Shown in pieces: positions 11,275 through 20,603 of a stretch of 64,000 nt of DNA. The stretch covers positions 2,728,001 through 2,792,000 of the forward strand of contig JAGVVL010000001.1 in the NCBI GenBank assembly GCA_018287875.1, read 5' to 3'. Source of the DNA: Nigrospora sphaerica. Lineage: Eukaryota > Ascomycota > Sordariomycetes > Amphisphaeriales > Apiosporaceae. The notes beneath the pieces were generated by a model that was not told the DNA's origin, made no database searches, and was given only the letters and a program-made list of their open reading frames with translations. The stretch's first letter is position 1, and each line of letters opens with the position of its first letter. The position numbers were made by a program, and so were the translations under genes.

Positions 11275-14200
11275 TCATCTCGCGATAATTCCTGCTTTTC
11301 CTGGGGTGTCGAGCATCCTGTCCGTGTCTATCGGTCCTCCTAGAGCTTGGACGAGATGCTCTCGTCTTTCTCTTTCCCGTGGGCAGAAAACGAGGATATG
11401 CCGGACGGTCTCCCTGCCCTGACCACAGACGCACCAGGGGCTGTCGAAGCCCGGGACCCTACGCTTAAAAGGAAGTCTCGCAGCCCAATCTTGCCAGTCC
11501 TCGCTTGGACGAGGATGGAGCTCTCGGCCTTATGGAGTCCCTTATGGAGCTTGAGGACGTGTTTGTCTGGCGGCATCTTAGTTGCTGTCGGGGTTCGTGC
11601 TGTTCGATTTTGCTGCGCTTGTTGCCATCTTTGAAGCCAGTCTCTCTCCTCAGCCTTATGTGCTGAGTCTCCAGCTAGCCATTCGTCTAGCCACCTCTTA
11701 CGATCGGGAGCGTCGGGGCCTTTCGGTCTGCGCCGGCGAGTCGGTCTTGTTAGGATCCATCTAGCTGCGCTATCGCACCTTGCTTGGATGAGTGATGCGA
11801 TACGCGGCTGTTGGAGCCTCTCTTCCGATGCCGCCACCCTTCTGTTGAGCCACGTGTCTAAGGGGGACACGTAAGCTTCCGTTTCTAGTACTGCAGTGGC
11901 CGTGGCTTTGAAAGCTCCTGTGACCTTTCGGAGGCACTCTATCTGGACGTCGTTAAGTGCCTTGGCTCTATTTTTCGAGATCTGGCGGTGCCACTCTGAA
12001 GCTCCATAGCCTATCGCAGACCGTACGACGGCTGTATAGACTTGGCGGGCTCGCTGGAGAGACGCGCCCCATGTCGAGCCGGCTATCCGGTCTAGAGCAT
12101 AGACCTGCGTCGCCATCTTCTTCGATATCGACTGGATGTGGACGTCCCAGTGGAGACGTCTATCCACCTGGATGCCAAGGACGCGGCAGGAGTCTTCTGG
12201 TTCGATTTCGTGGCCTTCTAAGGCTATCTTTGTGTCCGGACCTTTCCGTCTTCGAGAGAAGTGGACTAGGTGATATTTCTGGACTGCAAAGGTCATGCCG
12301 TGGCTGACTGCCCATTCTTTACAGATCCTGTGAGCGGCTTCCAGCCGCTCGCAAGTCTGCTCGGGGTCCAAACCGAAGCCCACGAGGTTCGTGTCGTCTG
12401 CGAAGGCTATAGTAGCTATTCCTGGTATAGCGCGGAGAGCCTTATAAAGACCGGCTGTATAGAGGCAGAAGAGGATGGGCGATAAGGGTGAGCCCTGCGG
12501 GACGCCTGCCGGAACTGGGATCTCGTCCGATTCCTGGCTGTCGAAGAATAGCGTAGTGGACCGGTTAGATAAGAAGCTTCGGATCCAGCTAATAGTCCAT
12601 ATAGGGACCCTTAGCGCTCGCAGGTTAGCGAGGAGCCTTCCATGGTCGACCGAGTCGAAAGCGCCCGAAATATCCAGCGAAAGAAGGGTTGCTGCGCCTC
12701 CATGTTTCCAGGCTGTACGGACTAGGTCCGTTAGCAACCGTAAGGCTGTTTCCGTGGAGCGGCCTTTCCGGTTGCCCATCTGTTCGTCCGGGAGCAGTCC
12801 GTTCTCTTCGGCAAAGCTAGCTAGCCGTTGCGCTAGTAGGCTCTCGATCGCTTTCCCTATAGTGTTGAGCAGCGCGATAGGTCTCCATCCGCCGGCTTGG
12901 TGATACTCGTTTGGCTGCTTTCCTGGCTTCCGGAGGATGACGGTGACTGCTTTCCGGAACGCTCTTGGATAGTATCCTATATGCCAGCACGCTTCCGCTA
13001 GGGAGGCCAAGGCCTGGAAGAGGGGCTTTCCTAGGCGTTTAAGGAATCCGTTCGGAAGCTGGTCTGGTCCAGGTGCCTTCCACTGGCCTGCCTTAGTAAG
13101 GACGTCTTGGACTTGTTCTGCTGTCACCTTGCTGTCCATATCGAGAGGCGCTGCGAGCCGGTTCGTTGTTCGGAAGCCGGTGTACGTAGCCTTAGGGAGG
13201 GGATAGAACCTCTCTCGGAAGGCCTCTGTTTTCTCCTTATGGGTCGTTGCTTCGCCACGCGGTGTGTAGAGTGTAGGGACTGCCGGGGGTAACGGCGGTG
13301 CTGCTCCTTCCGTTCTTGCCCATCTCGCGATATTCCAGACGCCAGCTGGCTGGCTAGACGCCTCGTGGAGCATATGTCTCCAGGACGCCGTCTTGGCTTC
13401 TCGGATTGCTTTCTTCTTTGAGAGAGTTGACTGCCGTAGGGCTCGCCAAGCTACGTCCGTCCTGTCGGAAAGCCATATCCGCTGGGCTCTTCGCTCCTTC
13501 TCTATAGCTTCTTCTGTCTCGCGGTTCCACCAGGCTTTGCCTCTCCCTTTAGAGTAGCGGAGGGGGCAACTAGGTCGGCTATCCGAGTTAAATCCTTAGT
13601 TAACGTTTCAGTGTAGCTATCGATTTCTTCTGGTGTCTCGAGTCGCCCTGGCTGTGGTAGGTATGCCGCTTCTGCCTTCGCCTGGTCATAGTCAGCTGTT
13701 TTCCAGCTGCGTCGTGGCCTGTCTTGGCGGTCTGTATGGGGTCCAGCCACGCGTATCACCTGCGGGAGGTGATCGGATCCAGCATATGGGGCGTACCCGT
13801 CGTAGGCAGTTCGGAGATCGTCCGTGGCCCACGCTAGGTCGATCGTGGAGTCCATGCACCCTCTTCGAGTCCATGTCGGTGTTCCAGGGGGTGTGATCAG
13901 CTGGAGTCTCCAGGATTCTGCTAGCTGGAGCAGCTTATCAGCTGCTCTATGGGGTCGGACGTTGTATCCTCCCCAGACGGGGTGGTGGACGTTGAAGTCT
14001 CCCACGAGGACTGTTCGTCTTGGCTGGGGTTCGGCATGGAGGGCTTCGATAGCGGGCAGGTCCGATCTGCTGGTGGACCCAGGGGGAGGCGAGTATATGC
14101 AGACGACTGTTATGGGACCGTCTGGTAGTTGGATTGTGATGTGACACCTATCTGGCTGCGCCTTGTATGTCCACTGCGCTGGGGTGTACTTCTTATTAAT

Positions 14201-14404
14201 ATAGATGCATGCCCTACCTCCCTCGGTTGCGTAGAGTAGGTAGTATGGAGAGGATCTCGGGCAGTAGGTGGTCGGCATATTTGGGTTTCGCCAGGGCTCT
14301 TGGATAGCTAGGACGTCGTACTCTTCGGAGATGGCATCAACTGCCGGGATCTGTGCTTTCTTGCTTTTCTGCGTGTTCCAGTGTAGGATCCTTAGCGCTG
14401 TCAT
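11275..14404 (-). pseudogene. LINE ORF2: APE endonuclease and reverse transcriptase, frameshifted
   Basis: The frame opens at ATG 14404 with an apurinic-type endonuclease: LHWNTQKS at the start, QEPW with the catalytic Glu, GDFNVHHPVWGG, and the C-terminal GSDHLP with the catalytic His. The frame breaks near 13560 and goes on in another frame as WWNRETEEAIEKE. It leads into a reverse transcriptase with APGPDQLPNG, GWRPIALLNT, LLSLDISGAFDSVDH (first Asp), GVPQGSPLSPILF and FADD (catalytic Asp pair). The C-terminal CCHC-type finger is out of frame because of a lost T near 11470. In the finger's own frame the first stop is TGA 11277-11275, where the outer copy has TGG. I see no RNase H domain. 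In an intact element this protein nicks the target and primes reverse transcription on it. Confidence 0.92.
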
Positions 14405-14577
14405 GGTCGAGCGTGGATGCTGTTTAGTGTTGACTCCGGTGTTTCGATATCCATGTCGTCTATCTCTTCGTGGGTTCTACTGCGGGCTCTGCCAGTGCTT
14501 CTAGTACGGCAGCTGGTCGCTCGACGCTTCCGCGGCTGAACTGTCTGCCAGTCTTCGGCTGTTGGCTTAGGGGGTTC

Positions 14578-15759
14578 TTACGAGGGCAGTGCGAATCCCT
14601 TCGGTCTTGTGACATAAGCAGCCTTGGCAATCTGGACCTGCTCTTGGCGGACTGGGCACTCCTTAGACCACGCAGTGTGTGGTCCTCGGCATGCTGGACA
14701 GCAGTACCGGCTCTTATTCTCGGCTTCTGGGCATTCTTTATCATCATGCTTTGTTGAAGAGCAGAGCCCGCACCTGCGTGCGTGGCGGCAGACACGGGCG
14801 ATATGTCCATAACGGTAACAGTGGTAGCATTGCTTAAGCTGTGCTCCTTCGGCGAAGGGCTCGCATGGATAGTAGCCATACTGCCAAATAAGGCCGTCTC
14901 GACATAGCTGTTCCGCTTGTTGAACCGTGGGTACTGCAATATATAGGGCCGTGACCTTCCCAGACGAGGTCTTAGCGTTGCGAGGTAGCTTGGCCTCTAG
15001 TACGTCGATAGGGCCGCCGGGCTGGTTCCGGAGTTGGACTCCTAGCTGCCCTTGGTTCGTCTCTATGGCCTCTTTGTTAATGCCATGGGCCACCACCAGG
15101 ATCTTTCTCTTCTGGATGGAGGCACTCTCTCCGAAGGCCTCGGCGGTCCAGTTTAGGTCGGCTTCTAGGGCTTGTTTCTCCGCTGCTGTCTTGCATGTGA
15201 TGGCGTAGTCTCCGCTAGGGAGCTTACGTGCTGCTACTGCTGCCTCTCTCCCTGCGGCGGTGTTGATCTTGCGAACGATCTCTGCGTAGGTGCGTCCTTC
15301 TGTCTCTGTAGCCTTGACGGTGATCTCTCGTTCCTGACGGGGAGGGAGCGCCTTAGCTATCTGAGGGGCTCTAAGTGAGGGAGCGGCGGTTATGGCGGTG
15401 GCAGCGGCAGCGTGTGTCTTAGGAGCCTTAATGTGCTTGTGGATGGCCTGAAGCGTGTTCTCGATGGCATCGATGCGTCTCTCGATGCTAGTCTGGTTGT
15501 CTGGTTCCTTAGCTGCCGCCTCGAGGACCGGGATGGCGGCTTGTACGGCTGCGACTAAGGTGGCAACGTCGGAATCACCAGCTAAGAAGCGTCTAAGGCT
15601 GTTTACGGTGCTGCGAATGGCTTCTGGACTGCGTCCAGGTGCCGTGTTGCTGCTTGGCGATGGCGTACGCGAGTCTGGAGGCGACGGCTCGGGTGGTGGG
15701 GCGGGACGTTGGGGGTTCCCGCCACCCGCGCTTTGCCTCGAGGGTGGTGGATCGACCAT
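14578..15759 (-). CDS. LINE ORF1: Gag-like RNA-binding protein
   Basis: An intact 393-codon frame from ATG 15759. The first 45 residues are Pro/Ser-rich and disordered. A central region resembles an RRM-like nucleic-acid binding part of LINE ORF1 proteins (RTYAEIVRKIN, then the stretch ending VTALYIAVPTVQQAEQL). The C-terminal third carries three zinc knuckles: CYHCYRYGHIARVC, CGLCSSTKHDDKEC and CCPACRGPHTAWSKEC. Such proteins bind LINE RNA and form the ribonucleoprotein that ORF2 acts on. The stop lies 173 bp before the ORF2 ATG, with no overlap. Because the frame is open, this copy may still be able to make ORF1 protein if transcribed. Confidence 0.92.
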   Translation of the reverse strand: MVDPPPSRQSAGGGNPQRPAPPPEPSPPDSRTPSPSSNTAPGRSPEAIRSTVNSLRRFLAGDSDVATLVAAVQAAIPVLEAAAKEPDNQTSIERRIDAIENTLQAIHKHIKAPKTHAAAATAITAAPSLRAPQIAKALPPRQEREITVKATETEGRTYAEIVRKINTAAGREAAVAARKLPSGDYAITCKTAAEKQALEADLNWTAEAFGESASIQKRKILVVAHGINKEAIETNQGQLGVQLRNQPGGPIDVLEAKLPRNAKTSSGKVTALYIAVPTVQQAEQLCRDGLIWQYGYYPCEPFAEGAQLKQCYHCYRYGHIARVCRHARRCGLCSSTKHDDKECPEAENKSRYCCPACRGPHTAWSKECPVRQEQVQIAKAAYVTRPKGFALPS

Positions 15760-15870
15760 TTCTAGGGTAAATGGGGCCCTAGGAACAGTTTCCGGGCTAT
15801 CCGGTGGGTTTCAGAGTCGTGGTTGTGAAGTTATCGCCGTGTGGGGTCGGTTTCGAGAAGTTTTTTTCCC

Positions 15871-15883
15871 CAAAGAGCAGATA
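15871..15883. repeat. Target-site duplication, right copy, of the inner LINE
   Basis: Second copy of CAAAGAGCAGATA. The outer LINE continues immediately after it with GAAGCGGTGCGACG, the same order as in the uninterrupted inner copy. Confidence 0.92.
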
Positions 15884-16020
15884 GAAGCGGTGCGACGCAG
15901 CAGAACCTAGGTTTTTCACCCGGCCGGACGTCAGCCCGGAACGGTTTTCCTAGGCTAAGATGCGCAGGGGGTCCTCATGGCCTAGATAGGTCGCTAGGTG
16001 TAAGAACAATAATAATAATA

Positions 16021-16035
16021 ATTAGAGGGTTAGGG
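16021..16035. repeat. Target-site duplication, right copy, of the outer LINE
   Basis: Second copy of ATTAGAGGGTTAGGG, directly behind the (AAT)n tail. The DNA after it is the original continuation of the methyltransferase 3' flank. Confidence 0.9.
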
Positions 16036-17366
16036 AACGACTTCGCCGAGGCCCGGGGCGGTGACAGCCACGACCGGGGTAAAAGGCACGGGTTATTATT
16101 ATCCGGTGGCAATATCTCCTCCGGGATTCAGATCCATGGATGCAATGCTAGTTGTAACGGGTATAACAGGAGCGGCTTACCAGCTAGGGCCGCCTCTATT
16201 TTGGAAATAGTGTTTGGATCACATGGCTTCTCGTACAGTCAATTACACGGCGAGATATTTTCTCGTAGTCGCCAGTAGCTGCCACTGGTTGTCGATAGTT
16301 GCCCGTGTTTACCGAGGAACCGGGGGCCGGATGAACTCGGCGACTATCGGTTAAGTACAGAAGCGGCTTTCCTATCTGGAAGGACCAGTGTTCCAGAAAT
16401 ATTATTTCGGTCACATGAGTCCTCGTAGCTGTCAGTCCACCTAGGGAGTCCCTGGCAGTTTCTCTTGGCAAATGATGAGGGAGTCAGTGGATGGCAAGGC
16501 GCCAGCGCATCATGTGGCTGCTATCCAGAGGCGCAAGCATTGCGTGTATTTTTGGCTAAGCCACTGTGGCAAGCCCGCCTCTCCTCTGGATCGTGATCGC
16601 CGTCACCTGTTTCGTCGTGGTCTAGCAACGGGCAGTCGGGCCTTGACGAGCACGCACGATCAAGGTAGGGATCGGGGAACATGCGGGATGGCAAGGTAAA
16701 TGTCTCCTGACATAGTGTCTTCCGCGGCATGACACGGTAAATGGAAATGGCGAAAAATTTCAAACTTAAAGCGGCAGGGTAGACGTCGAGAATACGAGAA
16801 GAGAATGGCTGGGCAAAAGCTTATCGGATTGGTTTGCGGTGGAACCCACAAGGCTGCATGAGAAGTCAGGGGTAAAGGATGGACTTGGCCGGAGAAAGAG
16901 GTCCCCGCAAGCAACCTGGCCCTCTTTCCACACGCATATCGTCTACCAGGTCAGCGCTTCCACATACACGTAGCGCGAGCATTCCGGTTAAGCCGGTGTC
17001 AGGGACTGGAAGACCAGTCAAAGCACTGGGCTGTGATTGGGGCTCCACGTCACCCTCCCCGAACCACGGTCTCTATTTTGAGGAATCTCGCCAAGCTGAG
17101 TTTGAAGTACGATGTTCCCTGTGAGTTCGCATGGATCGGCGCGTCCTCCAGACCTGGTGTCCTTGATGAAGGCGGGCGATCAGAATAACGTGCCCTCGGC
17201 GTTGGCCACAGCCACTGCGCCATCCCGGTAACCAGGATGGCCAGTCAATACACATCTGGTTCCCCAACTTCAGCTGACCTCGGCTTCAGCCACGGTAATA
17301 TGGCCGGTCTTGCCGGGTGCCGATCCCGTGGCTCTCGGCTGACTTCACGGCGGCCACGAGAACGTC
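16036..17366. other. Intergenic, with a faint direct repeat
   Basis: I see no gene. Two stretches of about 70 bp, at about 16172-16238 and 16362-16435, share the same order of short words (AGCGGCTT, GAAATA, TCACATG, CTCGTA) and look like an old imperfect duplication about 190 bp apart. The right end should hold the promoter of the secreted-protein gene at 17.49 kb. Confidence 0.35.
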
Positions 17367-17373
17367 TATAAAT
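17367..17373 (+). promoter_or_regulatory. TATA box of the small secreted protein gene
   Basis: TATAAAT, 121 bp upstream of the ATG at 17494. It is followed by a pyrimidine-rich stretch typical of fungal transcription starts (CTCTTTCACCCTTG). Confidence 0.6.
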
Positions 17374-17493
17374 GCGTGTTCTTGGAGCTCTTTCACCCTT
17401 GATCGTTTTCGCTCACCATCAAAGAAATTTGCACCTAACAGAGTCAACCAAACAACAAAAACCACAGAGCAACAGCAAAGCTACCACGAAAAA

Positions 17494-18019
17494 ATGCAGA
17501 TCAACGCCATCGCCGTCGGTTTCCTGCCCGCCATGGCGGCTGCGCTGGCCATTCGAGACCCCCCCACCGTTCCTACCCCGCTGGCTATCCGCGAGCAAAC
17601 CGTCATCAACCCCAGCTCGAGCGTCCTCTGCGGGGAATTCGGGCGCAAAACCTGCCCTGCGAGCTCCGATGGCGTCCAGCGCTGTCTCGGATTGTATGTG
17701 CTACTCGTCCCCCGGTCTCGGGAAGTATGAGTAACTGACGGGCGCGTCGCCACGACAGGATCGGCACGGAGTTGTGTGTCATTGACTGCGAGAAGCAGAG
17801 CGTCTGCGCCACTCAGTGCCACAACCAAGGGTTCAAGACCGGATTCTGCACCGTCGGGTAAGTCTGGCTTCCCAATATCCCGTGTCCCTCCCCAAGGGCC
17901 CGGCCCGGCTGACCCCGTTGCTCCCCTTCGTTTAATATTCCAGTGACTTCCCCTGCATCTGCAGCGACGTGGACGCCGGCGCCAACAGAGAGGACCATGA
18001 GGGCCGCGACGACCATTAG
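17494..18019 (+). CDS. Small secreted cysteine-rich protein, 10 Cys
   Basis: Three exons: 17494-17693, 17759-17857 and 17944-18019 (TAG), with introns of 65 and 86 bp (donors GTATGT and GTAAGT, acceptors CAG). They give about 124 residues. The start, [19 protein letters not shown], is a clear signal peptide. A short Pro-rich spacer follows, then a cysteine-rich core with ten cysteines: three in exon 1 (LCGEF, KTCP, QRCLG), five in exon 2 (ELCVIDC, SVCATQC, FC) and two in exon 3 (PCIC). The even count suggests five disulfides. The tail is acidic and histidine-containing. Size, secretion signal and cysteine content fit effector-type or antimicrobial small secreted proteins, but I recognise no named family. 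Both splice phases close exactly, which supports the model. A LINE fragment lies 190 bp downstream. Confidence 0.8.
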
Positions 18020-18194
18020 CTTCAGAGGTTCTTCGGCTCAGGCTCACCCGCGACGTCGGCAGATGGGCTGTCAAGGCACGTGGGCGGCAGGGTCCTGCCT
18101 ATTGAGTTGCTCTTTTTGGTTCTTTCCCCGGGTTCTTCCTGCTTTCCAAATTTAGAAGCAACGCAGCGTGCCAAGGGGGAAAGAAGTGTGCTTA

Positions 18195-18384
18195 TATAGG
18201 CCTGTTTATTTATTTATTATTCTTACGCCTAGCGACCTTCCTAGGCCATGAGGACCCCCTGCATGTCTGAGCCCAGGAAAACCGTTCCGGGCTGCCGTCC
18301 GGTCGGGTGAAAAACCTGGGTTCCTCTGCGTCGCTCCGCTTCCACCTGCTATTTGACCTGCCATACCAAGATATAGGCCTGTTT
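18195..18384 (-). mobile_element. 162-bp LINE 3' end with 14-bp target-site duplication
   Basis: A severely 5'-truncated copy of the same LINE family, 3' end pointing to lower coordinates. The body is 18209-18370, starting with an A/T tail (TTTATTTATTATTC on the plus strand) and matching the last part of the element with many differences. It is bounded by ATATAGGCCTGTTT at 18195-18208 and 18371-18384. It is the most diverged of the three copies in the window. Confidence 0.88.
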
Positions 18385-19110
18385 GAGGCTTGGACAATCT
18401 ACAAGGGTCTACCCGCTTTTTGAAACCGTACGTCGTGCAGGGAGATTCCCTGTCGACCGATCAATCACCCACGCTCCCCTCGTTTATGGGCTTTTCCCCG
18501 CGTTCTCCAGGGGACCGCGATTACCTCTACAGTGACAGAGACGTCGTACATCAAGTCGGCACGACTTGGCCGTCGTATATATGAACCAATGAGAGGAGGG
18601 CCGGGGCCCGTACCGAAAATTGAAACCCGGTGGGACAGGCGTCACCCGAGCGCATGGAGCTGTTTCCGGCGAATCCTAGGCTTTCCCCAGACCAGCCTAC
18701 TGCTTACGTAGTACACGCTACTGCGCACTAGCGTAGTGCTGGCGCGCCCCAAGCCCAAAGCCATGGATCGAGTTCCATGCACCTTTGCATACCAGGGTCC
18801 GATCCGTCATGTTTTCCCTTATCCTTATAGGCAGGGCGAGGCTGAGGCTGAGGGATGCCATACTGCCTATACAGCCCAATGGCTGTGGGTACTGCTTACA
18901 AATTTGGCATACCAATCTCCACGGCGTCGGACCCTCCTCGACCGCCCGTTAGCTGGTGGAACCACGTCAGAATGATTGCATCTTACAACGAGGCTTATCA
19001 TGCGGGGGCGACAGGAAACGCACCAGTAGGGCGGATGGCGGTTTGGATCGCACACCTACGACTCGCGACTATAGATCCTGACGTGGCCGCGCTAGGATTG
19101 GCTGCCCTCC
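18385..19110. other. Intergenic
   Basis: I see no gene. There are short inverted words (AAGTCG-GCA-CGACTT near 18554) and a palindrome-rich stretch around 18700-18740, none of which I can assign a role. The right end leads into the promoter of the sulfotransferase-like gene. Confidence 0.35.
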
Positions 19111-19117
19111 TATAAAT
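19111..19117 (+). promoter_or_regulatory. TATA box of the sulfotransferase-like gene
   Basis: TATAAAT, 229 bp upstream of the ATG at 19340. A CCAAT word in reverse orientation (GGATTGGCT) lies about 13 bp before it. Confidence 0.5.
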
Positions 19118-19339
19118 GCAACCGCTTGCGCCTGAGAAGGTAACACGAAGTCGACGGGGGCTTTTCTTGCCCAACGAACACGGCTAGCCCATTCTGCTCA
19201 ACCACGCTTAGCCACGCCGGCGCAGTCACTGCTGATCATCGAGATAGAGGCCAAGCGCGCGCCCCCTTCGCCGCCACGCCAGCTCTTTCTCCCGTCCCCA
19301 GCAGCAGCAGCAGCCGCGGCCGTCTCCACGTCAGGCACG

Positions 19340-20176
19340 ATGCGCTTCGTCAGTAAGGAAGGCTCGGACGGCGACCACAGCGCCAAGGGCCCGTGTTTGC
19401 AGGTTCTCGCGGCGGGGCTGCCGCGCTGTGCGACGTCGTCGCTGCAGGCGGCGCTCGAGATGCCGGCGCTCGGGTACGCGCCGTGCATGCACATGGCGCA
19501 CGTGGCGCCGCACGCGGCGCGGCTGCGCACCGTCATCGCGGCCACGGAGGAGCCGGACCAGGCGCGGCGGCGGGCGCTGCTGCACCGCATCTGGGACGGG
19601 TACCGGTCGTCGACGGACTACCCGGGCTTCTGGTTCATCGACGACCTCATGGACATGTACCCCGACGCCGCCATCGTGCTGAACCAGCGGCCCGGCGGCG
19701 CCGAGCCCTGGTGGCGCAGCTTCGACGCGAGCCTCACCTTCTTCGCCTCGCGCCTCTACCGCGTCGCCTGCCTGCCCTTGGCCACCGACCGCCTGCACTA
19801 CCGCATCCACGAGGTCGTCGCCGCGCGCCTGTACGACCGCTTCGGCGTCGCCCGCTTCGGCCCCGACTTCTACGACGCCTACCAGGAGTACGTGATGCGC
19901 GAGGCCGCCCGCCGCGGCCGCCCCGTCCTCGTCTGGCAGCCCCGCGACGGCTGGGAGCCCCTGTGCCGCTTCCTCGGCCGCCCCGTCCCCGACGTCGACT
20001 TCCCCCACGTCAACGACGCCGCCAGCATGACCCTCCTCCGCCGCTTCCTCCTCGCCCGCGGCTTCCTCGCCTGGGCTTCCATCTTCGCCTCGGCCTACGC
20101 CGCCTACGCCTACGCACCCAACCTGCTCCGCGTCGGTTGGGGCCTCGTCGGCGCCCTCAGACAGCGCCTCCCCTGA
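19340..20176 (+). CDS. Sulfotransferase-like P-loop protein (Sulfotransfer_4 type)
   Basis: One exon, 278 residues, ATG 19340 to TGA 20176. The PAPS-binding-type loop is at residues 26-34 (GLPRCATSS), where the family usually has GLPRTGTxS; the second loop glycine is Ala here. Further family landmarks are YPGFWFIDDLMDMYPDA, the paired tryptophans in EPWWRSF, and the C-terminal GWEPLCRFLGRPVPD, typical of fungal members annotated as P-loop NTPase or NAD-dependent epimerase. The last 40 residues contain a hydrophobic segment that may anchor the protein in a membrane. Codon third positions are almost all G or C, much more so than in nearby genes, and this creates long open frames on the antisense strand. 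The acceptor substrate is unknown. Confidence 0.85.
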   Translation: MRFVSKEGSDGDHSAKGPCLQVLAAGLPRCATSSLQAALEMPALGYAPCMHMAHVAPHAARLRTVIAATEEPDQARRRALLHRIWDGYRSSTDYPGFWFIDDLMDMYPDAAIVLNQRPGGAEPWWRSFDASLTFFASRLYRVACLPLATDRLHYRIHEVVAARLYDRFGVARFGPDFYDAYQEYVMREAARRGRPVLVWQPRDGWEPLCRFLGRPVPDVDFPHVNDAASMTLLRRFLLARGFLAWASIFASAYAAYAYAPNLLRVGWGLVGALRQRLP

Positions 20177-20496
20177 GGCGCCGCCCGGGACCTTCATCCG
20201 GTCGAAAGGTTGTGTGTGGGCGTGGAGAGGAATCCTTCCAACGTATTGTACAAGTCGTTGTAGGCTTGTTCCTATTCACCCATCTGGAACGGGAAACTTG
20301 ATGCAGATCCCTTTTCCCCGTGTATATTCTTAGCATCTTTTGGGGGGTGGTTCTCGAATTTCTGTATCTACAGAATTCTGCAATATCTTAAATTACCCGT
20401 GCTAACAGTGATATGCCATGCTGGCGCTGGGTTGGCAACCGGAACGGAAAACAGAGATCGAAACAGCCGCCCAATTCGTAATGCACAAAACACATA
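20177..20496. other. Short intergenic stretch
   Basis: This is the 3' flank of the sulfotransferase-like gene up to the transposon. T-rich stretches near 20339 may belong to its 3' UTR. No gene is visible. Confidence 0.4.
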
Positions 20497-20541
20497 ACGT
20501 ATATATCGGGTGAGTGGGCCATTCGGGTGAGTGGGCCACTT
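20497..20541 (+). repeat. Terminal inverted repeat, left, of the pogo element
   Basis: 45 bp, identical to the reverse complement of 22313-22357. It contains a direct duplication of a 14-bp word. Confidence 0.93.
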
Positions 20542-20603
20542 CTTACTAACCTTCGCGACAAATCAATCAATTACTCAACCAAGACGCCTTAAATCAAATC
20601 AAA

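Larger units (their letters stand above)
11041..15870 (-). mobile_element. Inner full-length Tad1-type LINE retrotransposon
   Basis: A 4.83-kb non-LTR retrotransposon on the minus strand. It has a 5' UTR of about 110 bp, ORF1 (15759-14578), ORF2 with endonuclease and reverse transcriptase (from 14404), and a 3' end reading GTAAGAACAA. It is flanked by the 13-bp duplication CAAAGAGCAGATA at 11028-11040 and 15871-15883, and it inserted into the outer LINE copy. ORF1 is intact. ORF2 carries only a few lesions: a frameshift near 13560, one missing T in a T-run near 11470, and a TGG-to-TGA change at 11277-11275. The copy therefore looks young compared with the pogo relic at 20.5 kb, but it is not autonomous as read. 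Confidence 0.93.
10462..16020 (+). mobile_element. Outer LINE copy, 5'-truncated, split by a second LINE
   Basis: A Tad1-type LINE 3' end on the plus strand. The 5' part is 10462-11040, and after the inner insertion the element resumes at 15884 and ends in an (AAT)n tail at 16020. Only about 716 bp belong to this copy. The first part encodes the end of ORF2, including the zinc-finger stretch WCDCGQGRETVRHILVFC, and is stopped by TGA at 10840-10842 where the inner copy has AGA. The 5' border is abrupt, directly after the 15-bp duplication, as expected for 5' truncation. Homology to the inner copy is high but with scattered substitutions. The insertion sits in the 3' flank of the methyltransferase gene. 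Confidence 0.9.

Noticed and set aside
19331..20197. Long antisense frame (288 codons) over the sulfotransferase-like gene, and a plus-frame shadow of about 300 codons
   Set aside because: Both arise from the very high GC3 of the real gene. The translations are Glu/Val/Gly or Arg/Pro/His strings with no family features.
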